A stretch of 64,000 nucleotides of DNA. Source: Edolisoma coerulescens. Taxonomy: Eukaryota; Chordata; Aves; Passeriformes; Campephagidae. Shown piece after piece: positions 26,571 through 36,600 of this stretch (position 1 is its first letter; every line of letters starts with the position of its first letter). The notes below the pieces were generated by a model. It had not been told where the DNA came from. It made no database searches and saw only the letters and a list, made by a program, of their open reading frames with translations. The stretch is from positions 3,347,297 to 3,411,296 of the forward strand of contig VWZW01002585.1 in the NCBI GenBank assembly GCA_013397115.1, written 5' to 3'. The position numbers were made by a program, and so were the translations under genes.

Positions 26571-26592
26571 TTTTTTTTTTTTTTTTTTTTTT
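26571..26592. repeat. Poly-T run
   Basis: About 22 consecutive T following a C/T-rich stretch (CTCCCCCTCTCCCCCTC at about 26548). Read on the minus strand it is an A-run, but no retrogene or SINE body is evident next to it. Confidence 0.9.
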
Positions 26593-27449
26593 GTATAATT
26601 GGAAAATTGGCTACTCTTTCAGAAGAGAAAACAGAAGCTCAAATGCCAATCTCAACCATCTTTGTGGCTTACTATGTCCCCCAGACCAACTTGTTTCCAC
26701 ATCGTCACTGAAAATATAGAGTAAATTTCTCCCTCAACGAGTGATACTTAACCCCACCTGCCAGTTCTGTACACGACTGTCAGTGCACCAGTCCGATGCA
26801 ATGAAGGAAATCTTTTTGACTAAAAAATTGCCTATGATTAAGCAAAGAAACCACCACTTTTGCTCCTATTTTCAAAGTCCTACCAACAAAAGCTCTTAAC
26901 TCTCTACTTTCATGAAATCATTAAGATATTTTCACTCCATCATGTCATTTCTTTGTGAGGGTTGAAGGCTGACTACCAGTGGACATAACAGAGGATACAC
27001 CTAGTCTGCCCCAGCAGAAATCTCATATGGTGCAGGAATGTGGGGCCACAGAGAACCAAAGAATTCAATGGATTGAGCGCACTGCTGTCGTTCTGCCTTT
27101 AGGGAAACTCTCAGGCACTGGTGGTAAGATGGAATCAGGACATCATTTCGGATTGTGCTAGCTTTCCAGGACATTATTATTAGGAAACCATAAGGAGCAG
27201 GGAAATTGCTTTCCAGAAACAATAATCTATACACTAATTTGGATCAGTGGAGTACTTGTCACAAGAGGATTTCAGTGTTTTATAAACAAACCTAGAAGGA
27301 AATGATGGTGATACCTACTCTGGGTTTGAACAATGAAGTACAGGGGACCAAGTCTCAGCCATTCAAATTCCTTTCTTTTTGCTAAAATTGCACAAATTTC
27401 ACTGGAGCCCCTTCTGAGTTTCCCTGGCAATATCAAAATCCAGTCCAGA

Positions 27450-27535
27450 AGCCAGGGAGGTTAAATAATTTACCCAAGGTCACATCACAAGCATCTGAGC
27501 CTCAGAGTAAAGGATAGAGGTCCTCAGAGCCTCAC
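27450..27535 (+). repeat. MIR SINE core
   Basis: GGGAGGTTAAATAATTTACC followed by CAAGGTCACATCACAAGCAT is a close match to the MIR core (GAGAGGTTAAGTAACTTGCCCAAGGTCACACAGC). The sequence continues with TGAGCCTCAGAGTAAAGGAT in the position of the MIR GCAGAGCCGGGAT block. This is the best-preserved MIR relic in the window. Confidence 0.7.
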
Positions 27536-28661
27536 CTAAAAGGAATAATGATGACTTCACCATTAGCTATAAAATAGAAATATAAAAATGTCTTTGCATT
27601 AACATCAGCACCTTAAAACTAAAAATGAGAGAGCTTGGCCAAAGGGGTCTGATATAACTGACTACAGAGTCAGGGTGGAAAACTATAAATCAATTGGATG
27701 AAATGATCCTTTGCTACAGACTAGAGAAGAAATTTGGCTATGTCTCAAGAAACGGAGAATTACGCTAGACATTAAGGGAACCAGAGAAACTCTCAACAGT
27801 TCAGGGTGGATATAACTGTGCAATGGAGCAGAACAGATTAAAAATCCCAACCTAAAGAAGGATTAATATATAAAACTGCAGGAGAGAGACATGATGTGAT
27901 AGAAATAATGTGATGGTGCTCTTAGTATGCATTTGCTATGTTCAGAATATTAATCTCTTGCCTTTTCAGTTGTTTTCTTAATCCTTCCTCTGGTGTGTGA
28001 CAATACTGTTGCTCCTTCTTTCAGTATCAATGGCTTCTTCTGACACCAACGACTCATTGTGCCAGGAGCCACAGATATCCAGAAGTTCCTAACTGGGCTG
28101 CATAGAGCAGAAAGGTCAGTCATGTGAAATGCAATTCTTTTCATATTTACATTTTGCTTTGCTTACACAGACCTCCAGTAAGTATTGCCCTGAAAGAGAG
28201 ACAGCCAGAAATAACACAAGGTCATACTTTCTTTTGGGAACTACAGTGCAGCAACTCTGCCTTTTGAAGGGACTTCTGTTGAAAATTAAGACATTGTTTG
28301 CTTTCTTCAGAATGTTGCATAGAAAAGTATCTGAATCTCAGTGTTCAATCATGTGAATGACTGTCTTCCTTTAAAAAAGGAGTACAGGGCCTCTCTTCAC
28401 CTGCTCTTGACACCACACCTACCATTTTCTTTTGCTTTCTCCTTTCATTTTCTCCCACATACTCATAAGCATTTGCTTCTCCACATCTCAAGTGCACCGT
28501 CCACTTCTTCAAGTATTAGGTATCATCCTTTGATCTCATCCTTTGGAATAGTGGGCATAAAACCTAATAGGAAATATTCTGAAAATCACTAGAAAACAGC
28601 TTTAACCATAGCTTTCCCATCTACTCTCACCGAAAACACCATCAGAGAGAAGGACAGAAAA

Positions 28662-28687
28662 GCATGCATGCATGCACACACATGCAC
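28662..28687. repeat. GCAT/CA alternating purine-pyrimidine run
   Basis: Alternating purine-pyrimidine sequence of GCAT units passing into CA units. Such runs can adopt Z-DNA or cruciform structure under supercoiling. Probably a microsatellite. Confidence 0.8.
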
Positions 28688-30697
28688 AAAGGCTGTACAT
28701 GACAGGCACATTTATATATGTGTTTGAGAAGAATAACGATACTGAATTGTTTATAAAAGCTGTATTCTCACCTCTTTTCTTAAATTTTATTTTTGGCTGA
28801 TATCTTCCCTACTTAGTTAATAGCTTTTAGGTTCTCTTTCTCCTCTTTCTCTTTTTCTCTCCCATCTTCTTTTGTGGCCAACTTTCTCTTCATCCCTGGC
28901 TGCCATGCCCAGTAAATTCTGGACATCATTACAACAGCTGCTTAGGAGTGGATGGGATTTGTCTCTGCATATCAAGCCAAAAGGCTCTACAGATTTCTTT
29001 GTTGTGGCTGCAGTCTTAACAAGGCCAAAATAGTCTGGGAAGCACCTCTTCTTTTGGATTTGCCTTAGATACTCTTTTCTGGTTTATTTATTTCCTCTTT
29101 TTTTCTCCTTAGTTTTTATCTTTCTTTCTTCCTTTCCCTTCTCATTTTTACTCCCTGTATTTCATGCCCAATTAATCTTGTTCTCTCCAGCACACTTTTA
29201 TAGGAAGGAAGGTTCATGAAAAGAACTTTCAGAAGAAGACTGAGCCAATTTCCTTGGTAACTACCAAAAGCAAGTGAAAATGACAAACGGATTGACTACA
29301 GGGGATTGATTGATACTGATTTATAGCTGAAAATTGGATCAAGTGCATCCACATACACTTTCTCCAGGGACTAAAGCAGAGGCAGACTGCTTCTGTCAGC
29401 ATTCCTATACCATGAAGCTAACTCCCCTCATGTCACCTCATGTCTCCTTTTCTAGTCCTGTCTTCTGCTTAAATAAAGATAGGTGTTGAAATAAATGTGC
29501 TTGCTGCCTTATCCCAGGGATATAACATTTTGAGGATACATGTGACTTATGCTTTACCACGAAATAATGCTAATTTTTCTACATACCCTGGAATCACTGC
29601 TCAACTATGCATACCTGCACCTCCTCCTTCACATGCCTGTGTCTGCTAGGTATCCTAAGGTGGCTTTGCACATCAGCTTTCTCATACTTATACCTTGGAT
29701 TTTAGTGGTTTTACTACTGAGTGGCAAAGAAGAAGTAGCAGCACCTATCCTAAATCTGTTATCTGGAAATCCCTATTTCTGATGAAAACTCTTATTCATG
29801 TGTATGTACATGTTCTTATTGTCCTTTTAGGACACCCAAATGAGTGAGGTTTGGAGGGAAGCACTTCTGCTTAATCTGCTACCTTAATCAATTAATTTCT
29901 TAAGTAGAGTAATAATTAGAAGCATCATCATGACCCAGCCAGGCTGCCAGAGGTAAGAAAGGACTGAAAATTATCCACGGAAAATAGGGGAAAAGTAAAA
30001 ATATTGGCCACTAAAAATTTCCAATCTTTTAGACAATAGGAAAAGGAAGGGTTAGTTACTGTAGTATTCAGTTCATAACACATTACAACAAGATTTAGTG
30101 AAGAAATATAGTTTTATCATGGAAAAAAAAAAATTGGGGGTCAGATTACATGGTACCATCAGATGTAGAGACCCCAGTGTTGGAAGGACTTTTAGGACTT
30201 CTCTTTTTGGAGAGAACATACCCTTGGTGGAGAGTCAGGGTGCTGCCACTGTCCCCAGTGCTGTTCTGCAAAGAGCAGCCTCTGTGACTACCTCGCTTGT
30301 GTAGTTGTCAGAGTCTGTTCTGTGCTAAATCCAAATTGCTCTCCTTAGGAAGAAGGATAGGAAAGCCTTGTGTTTGTATATATGATTTCCTGTATGTCAC
30401 TTTGTTTTGGGCCTGATCTGACAACCTCTAACTGTGGCTTTCATTCTTGCCGTGTGGTCATGGGGCTGAAGATAAACAGACAACAGAGCTGTCCCTACAG
30501 TCCTTCCAGTGGTCCTTCACAGTAAGGCCTAGATGTTGTTTTTTGACATGGCCAGCTGGATTTTATAGGCAAACTGAGTTGGAGTAATCAGAGGCTGCTT
30601 TTGGCAGAAACTTTAAAATGAGGAGCCAAGTTCCGGGAGCATATTAGGGTCCACTCCAGGAGTCCCCTCACTCAGGTAAGTGGTGTTACACAACCAC

Positions 30698-30772
30698 AAA
30701 GTGATTGCTTGGTCAAAGTCACCCAAAGAAGCTCTGGCAGTATAAAAAGCTGAACTCAGTCCATTCAAATTC
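30698..30772 (+). repeat. MIR-like ancient SINE fragment
   Basis: AGTGATTGCTTGGTCAAAGT followed by CACCCAAAGAAGCTCTGGCA and GCTGAACTCAGTCC follows the right half of the MIR core (AGTGACTTGCCCAAGGTCACACAGCTAG ... GGCAGAGCCGGGATTCGAACCCAG). Strongly diverged, eye identification only. Confidence 0.5.
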
Positions 30773-31072
30773 TGGGTTAAATGTTGTAAACATAAGACAG
30801 TTCTTTCTTCTTTAGGCTAATCACATTTTTGGAGTATCAGCATTGATGGAAATGCAAAGTTACTGTTACCAAGTGGACATTTCTTTGGGTTTTGAGTCAT
30901 CACAAAGCCCATGGAAATTTTGATGCCATCTTCATCAAACTGCATTGAGCCCTAAATATAGACTTAATTATTTTAAACATCTCAAATTCAAGGACTTTCT
31001 AGTTCTACAGAATTGAACTCCTTTGGAAAACAGTAATCCTTGGACAATCAGATTTTGTAACATAATAGAAGG

Positions 31073-31077
31073 CAATT
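31073..31077. repeat. Left target-site duplication of the solo LTR (CAATT)
   Basis: CAATT directly precedes the TG start of the LTR and is repeated exactly at 31887-31891, directly after its CA end. Five-base duplications are typical of class III (ERVL) elements and some class I elements. Confidence 0.8.
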
Positions 31078-31886
31078 TGTGTTGGGTTGACCCTGATTGG
31101 ATGCCACTAAAGCTGCTCTGTCACTCCTCAACTAGATAGGTGACAGAAAATGTAAGATTCATGGGTTGAGATAAAGAGAGGGAGAGATCACTCAGTGATT
31201 ACCATCATGGGCAAAACAGACTCGTATTAGGGAAATTGCATTAATATATCACCAATCAAATCAGAGTAGAGATCTTTTCCATGGGTTGTAGTCCTTCAGC
31301 AACAGGCTACTCCAGCATGGGTTTCCATGGGGTCACAAGTCCTGACAGCAAATCTGTCCCTGCATGGGCTCCTCTCTCCACAGTCCACAGGCCCTGCCAG
31401 AAGACTGCTGCAGAACAGATTTTCCATGGGGTCACAGCCTCCCTCAGGCATCCACCTGCTCTGGTGTGGGGTGCTCCACAGACTGCAGGTGGATCTCTGC
31501 ATCCTCTGGACCTCCATGGCTGCAGGGGCACAGCTGCCTTACCATGGGCTGCCCCGCAGGCTGCAGGGGAGTCTCAGCTCTGGTGCCTGGAGCAGCTCCT
31601 GCCTCTCCTTCTCCACCATCCTGGATGTCTGCAGAGCTGTTTCTCACACAGATTCTAACTCCTCTCTTTGGCTGCATTTGCACAGGGGATTTTTTCTCCT
31701 TGAATACCTTATCCCAGTGATGCTACCACTGTTGCTGATGGCCTTGGCTTTGGATCATGTCTGGTCTGTCTTGGAGCCGTCTGGAATTGGCTCCATCCGA
31801 CAAAGGCAAAGCTTCTAGTAGCTTCTCACAGAAGCCACCCCTTCAGTCCCCCTGCTACCAAAACCTTGCCACAAAATCCCAATGCA
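31078..31886 (-). mobile_element. Solo LTR of an avian endogenous retrovirus (ERVL-like)
   Basis: An 809-bp element begins TGTGTTGGGTTGACCCTG, ends CCAATGCA and is flanked by a perfect 5-bp duplication (CAATT). The ends fit retroviral LTR integration (TG...CA). I recognise the overall sequence as a common bird LTR, including CAAAACCTTGCCAC near the right end, AGCTTCTCACAGAAGCCACC at 31821, and a reiterated CCATGGGGTCACA module (31326 and 31425). I judge the retroviral sense to be the minus strand, because other copies place the TATA-like box and polyadenylation signal that way. No internal gag, pol or env sequence flanks it, so it is a solo LTR left by recombination between two LTRs. The short open frames inside it (31281-31818) are GC-rich chance frames, not genes. 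Family name is not assigned. ERVL class is inferred from the 5-bp duplication. Confidence 0.88.
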
Positions 31887-31891
31887 CAATT
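31887..31891. repeat. Right target-site duplication of the solo LTR (CAATT)
   Basis: Exact match to 31073-31077. The base outside the left copy (31072, G) differs from the corresponding base at the right (31886, A, the last LTR base), which fixes the duplication at five. Confidence 0.8.
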
Positions 31892-32984
31892 CCCCCACAG
31901 GAGTAACAAAAAAAAGTGAAAAACTTTTAAAGGGCAGATTTTAAAACCATGAGGAAAATGGTTAACAGCAGGCTGAAGGGCAAAGTAAAAAACTTTAAAA
32001 CCACAGAAACAGCCTGGAGGCTATTCAAGAACATTGTGTTAGAGGCACAGATGGTTTGTGTATCATTGAGAACAAAAACAAAGTAAAATGGTGAGAATAA
32101 AACTATGGTTAAGCAGAGAAGTACAGGGCTTTATTGAGGTTAAAAAGGCATCCTTTAAAAGCAGAAAAGCTTCCTGAACAACCTAGCCAGGTCAGGCCAT
32201 CCCTCATGCTGGTGAAAGGCAAGTCAGCAATGACAAGAGTAATAAGGAAGTGGTCAGCTAAAAGTAATGAGGACCTGGTGAGTAAAGACACAGAGGCAGA
32301 TACTTGCACCATGTGGTTCTGGCATATGAAAATTTGCAACAGAAATGTCCCATTGTCCTCTTGAGTTTCCCTTGAATTTCCACTCTTTTTTTAAGAAAAG
32401 ATGTTATTATCCAATGAGAGACATTAAACTAGGCAACAAACAAAACAAAATGATTCTGCAAAGATGCTAACGTAGCCCCAGATTTCTTGCCTGGCTATTT
32501 CCCATCTCCATCTTCCTCTCCAGGCCTGCTTCCCTGGCTGCTTACATCTCATCCTTTCTGTCCTGGCTAGAGGGCAGGTCCTTTTGCTCTAGTATATTCT
32601 GGGCTTGATTATTCACTGAGAGGTCTAAATTCCCCCACTTTGAACAAACCCTACTCAGATATGTTGAATTAATTATTTGCTAAAAACCATCCCAACCAAA
32701 ACAAGTGTGTTACCTGAATGTGTCTATGTACAAGAACTAAATAGCTGAGTACCTTAAAGATCTCCAAGAATGCAGAGAAACAATTAAAAAAAAAAAAAAA
32801 TTGTCAGCAATTTTTCTTCCCCAAGAAGATGGTAGAGGATGCTTTCTGTGTTGGGTTATGTGACTCAGAAAAATGGAAGCTAAAAAACTGAGCACAAAGC
32901 ATTACATGGAGAAATTAAAGTTTAGCACTTATTGATGGTTTCTCAATGTAGTAATAAGCAGTATGAGATATAATGGCAATTCAT
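31892..32984. other. Unique non-coding sequence between LTR and CR1
   Basis: No gene or recognised repeat apart from a short A-run near 31908-31918 and a 15-base A-run near 32787-32801. Confidence 0.6.
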
Positions 32985-33660
32985 TAAGGCCATTGGTCAG
33001 CAGCTGGCTGAACAAGAGCCAGCATGTGCCCAGGCTGCCAAGAAAGCCAATAGTATCCTGGCCTGTATCAGGAATAGTGTGGCCAGCAGGACCAGGGCTG
33101 GGATTGTCCTCCTGTACTCAGCACTGGTGAGGCCACACCTTGAGTCCTGTGTCCAGTTTTGGGCCCCTCATGACAAGAAGGCCATTGAGGGTCTGGAGCA
33201 TGTCTGGGGGAGGACAATGGAGCTGGGGAAGTGTCTGGAACACAAGTCCTATGAGGAAGAGCTGAGGGAGAACTGGATGTTTAGCCTGGAGAAAAGGAGG
33301 CTCAGGGGTGACCTTATCACAGTCTTCAATTCCCTGAAAGGAGGCTGTAGCCAAGTGGGGGTCAGTCTCTTCTCCCAAGTAACAAGCAATAGGACAAGAG
33401 GAAATGGCCTCAAGTTGTGTCAGGGGAGGTTTAGATTAGATATTAGGAAAAATTGCTTCACTGAAAGGGTGGTCAAGGACTGGAACAGGCTGCCCAGGGA
33501 AGTAGTGGAGTCACCATCCCTGGAGGTGTAAAAGAGGTGTATGTCTTGTGCTTGTGAACATGGTTTAGTGGTGGGCTTGGCAGTGATGGGTTAATGGTTG
33601 GACTTGATGGTCTTAAAAACCTAACCTTTCAAACCTAAACAACTACATGATTCTATGAAA
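32985..33660 (+). mobile_element. CR1 LINE 3' fragment, 5'-truncated
   Basis: A plus-strand CR1 copy keeps only the end of ORF2 and the 3' UTR. It starts near 32985-33001 (CAGCTGGCTGAACAAGAGCC) and ends at 33641-33660 with ACATGATTCTATGAAA, the CR1 3' terminal motif. The 3' UTR includes TTGGACTTGATGGTCTTAAA. About 0.67 kb of a roughly 4.5 kb element remains, the usual result of incomplete reverse transcription. No clear target duplication is visible, as is normal for CR1. It is in the opposite orientation to the copy at 3.55-5.34 kb and belongs to a different variant by sequence. Confidence 0.93.
33001..33531 (+). pseudogene. CR1 ORF2 C-terminal relic
   Basis: The frame is open from at least 33001 (QLAEQEPACAQAAKKANSIL) through 33531, and includes CIRNSVASRTRAG, YSALVRPHLESCVQFW, EKRRLRGDLITVFNSLKGG, RTRGNGLKL and ERVVKDWNRLPREVVESPSL. 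This is the conserved C-terminal domain after the RT of CR1 ORF2. The apparent Met at 33079 is internal, and the reading frame enters from the truncated 5' side. A stop just after LEV comes earlier than in longer copies, where the frame continues a little further. There is no RT catalytic domain, so it is non-functional. The long open frame suggests a less decayed copy than the 3.55 kb one. Confidence 0.9.
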
Positions 33661-36600
33661 TGTGTGGATAGCAGCACCTTCTCAGAACCAAATCTAAGAC
33701 GAGTTTAAATTGTAGGCATTTTAGTGGCTTGTTTTAATGATTTCAGAAGAAATGGTTTGTTTGAAGTGGGCTGGAGATGGAAGATGAGAAATAAGTGCAA
33801 GAAACATCACCTGAACAGAGAGGAGCTGAGGGAACTTTTCTTCTGTATCTCTGCCAGGAGATTACACGAGAGGGAGGAAAAAGAGCAAAAAAGATTATTT
33901 TGTAACCATCTCACAGAACATCTCCTGAGATTTTGTTTGTCTTTTCCCAGCACAGTTTCTGTGAGGGTGTGTTGAGTACTCCCCATTGCTTCAGTCAATA
34001 GAATGACTTCCAGAGAGGTGGGAGCTGTATCTGGAAGGCAGAGCACAGATTGTGGGTAGGGAAAGAGAGAACTGGGGAACAAGGCCATTGAAGGTACAGA
34101 TCAGCCAAGGAGGGGTTGTGAGAAAGGTTTGGTTTATATGGTCAGAGTTTGAATAAACTTTTAATACTGTTGACCTCCAAAACCCCTGTGTACTTCATTA
34201 ATCACCCTGCACACAGATGAGAACTTTCAGAACATCTGGTGCCTTCCTGAAGATCTCCGGTGTATAGGAACTTCAGCCTTTAATTTCAAATCACTATGAA
34301 CTTTAGATCAAAAGCTGAGACTGAGATTCTGCATCACTCGCAGAAAGAGAAATTTTACATCTCCAGTACTTAGTAAAGGATGTTTTTGGGTTTGGTGGGG
34401 TTTTTTTTGGTTTTTGTTTGTTTTTTTTTTTCTTTTCTTTTTTTCCTTTTGTCTATCTGAGGTTTTCCTTGTTGTTGTTTTGTTATATTTTGTTTTGTTT
34501 TCCTAATTTAAAGGAGAAACTGCATGCCATTAATCAGCCATGGCACATGTACACACATACACTATTATATGTGAATACTTCTCCAGTGTTACTTTATAAG
34601 AACCTTACACACTTCAGTTTGATTAACACTTTGATAAGACATATATTTTCCTTGAAGAAAGTCAGGCCATGGGGATTTGTTAAAAATTCAGAAAAGGAAG
34701 ATACTGTGAAAAGATTTAATTCAGTTACAGTAAGTAATACATTCTAATAATGTAATATGGACACAAAAAAATGCTAGACCCCTTGAGAAATTAGGATAAT
34801 CTTGTTTGAACCTTTATGAATGTATATAATTGTATTTATGTATGTGTCTGTATGTATATTTACATTTATGAAAATATTGTTATGCATGTCCCTGCATATG
34901 AATACATTTATAAAACAAATTCATGGCCATAAATCAGCTCAATAGAAACAGTATAAAGTGGACTACTGTACATCTTTATTTAAAATACGTAGGATGCCAA
35001 GACAGAAAAACACTAAAAAAGAAATACATATTGTTTTTGAAGCTGAAGCATCAATATGGTTGTAATTTTAATGTTTCTTGCTGGAAAAAGGTCATCTTTG
35101 GCGAGGTCGGGTTTTTCTTAAGGTCATTTCACATTGAGATATCTGCCTGCTTTTGACATTTCATCTAGAAGAGGCACAACTATTCTGACACATGAAATGG
35201 GTTCTTTACAAACCCAATGGCTATTTCTATCAACATCTGTTATTCTTACACAAAAGGGGAATATGCATTGATTGCAAACAAGGCTTCGCATTTTTTGGAG
35301 AATATTAATATATATATATTTTGTGCTTAAAGGTACAGCAATGTCCATCTGAAATACAAACAGAATGAAACACTGATCTATAAAAGACTGAAAAAATAAC
35401 CCCATAGATGGCATATTTTACTCTTAAATGGAATTAAATAAATTTAAAGATGTTAATAGTTGTTGGTAAATTGTCACATTGCTTTCTGTAAAGCAGCAGG
35501 ACAGTGAAATTCACTAAGCATTTGTGTGATTACTTTGTGATATTGGCACAGAAAAAGCACAATAAAAATATTTTTCTTTACATTTTGTGTGGGATTTTTA
35601 ATTGCATATTCATTTGCAAATTTCTGTTCCCTCTAGCATTGAGTATGATAGGAAAAATCTGTTGCCATATAAATCCCCCACCTTGTATCCCCATATTTTT
35701 AAACCCCAGAATTATTATGTGATACCTATGTAACTAAAACAAGCTTGTCAAACTAATTCAGATCACAGGGACAACTCAATTTTCCTGTAAGACAATCCAT
35801 GACTCCAAAAGTGGTTCACAGAATTCCTTTCCCAAGCAACAGCACAAGGAAGACCATAGTTTATCCTTGCTTCTTGTTTGTGGACGTCTCTATTAAGCTT
35901 TGGACAATCCAAAGCAGAAGCATTTAGTTGAGCATTCAGTAGTTAGGTTTCTCTAGCTGAGTGCTGTGACCAGTCACGTGGTGTTATATCTGTTCCCATA
36001 TTGATGGTGTGTTCTTTACAAGCCATTGCTTTCTCCCAAAATGAATGCCATTTTATCAGAAAACAGGTTTTGTTTTCTGATGATATTCCTTTGGCAAGTG
36101 CTCAAATCTGCTGTTTGTGGATGCTTGTAAGAACACTGCTTTGCTCACATAAGTATTCGAGAACAGCGAATAATAAAGGACATGAAGAGGCTAAATCCAA
36201 ACCCTGTTCTCTCATCTAACAAGCTGTAAGTGAACAATTTTTGTACTATCACTACTGGCTCACTGATCTTACAGCACCAGTAAACTCTGCATGTCTGAAG
36301 TCAGTGTGATTCCCTACTTACTAAATATGTCGTATTTAACTTTCTGCATTATTTGGACGTATGGCAGACATTCACAGAGAACTACAGGTACTGCTTTTCT
36401 GGACTGAAGCCATATGTCCATAGGGCATTGAAGAGGTTAACATCCAGGTGTAGGAGCTTTATTGTTGGAACATGTTCTGCGTTTCTTCCAGACTTTGGCC
36501 TCAGATAAACGCCTCTAACATATTTTATTAAAATGTCATAATTAGATTTATTTAATGCACTGAGATACAGAGCATGTCGACTCAGTGGATGATTGAAAAA

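Larger units (their letters stand above)
11646..27449. other. Long unique AT-rich non-coding stretch
   Basis: Almost 16 kb with no recognised gene. It contains a CTTC microsatellite (15083-15108), two adjacent GC-rich hairpins (17511-17552), a tight 8-bp hairpin with a partial 26-bp tandem duplication (19638-19675), a TG microsatellite (22659-22684), an A/C-rich tract (26387-26441) and a long T-run (26571-26592). The part at 16740-16870 has the look of a conserved non-coding element, but this cannot be tested here. Confidence 0.55.
27536..31072. other. Unique AT-rich non-coding sequence
   Basis: No gene is recognised. Contents are an alternating GCATGCATGCATGCACACAC run at 28662-28681, pyrimidine-rich tracts near 28810-28870 and 29090-29150, and a MIR-like relic at 30698-30772. 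The remaining sequence shows no structure I can name. Confidence 0.6.

Noticed and set aside
31281..31818. Several overlapping open frames of 73-163 codons on both strands
   Set aside because: They lie wholly inside the solo LTR and arise from its GC-rich, stop-poor composition. They contain no retroviral or cellular domain.
33670..34230. Possible old LTR ending with GAATAAACTTTTAATACTGT-type sequence
   Set aside because: There is an AATAAA word and a plausible tail, but no TG...CA boundaries, target duplication or second copy could be found.
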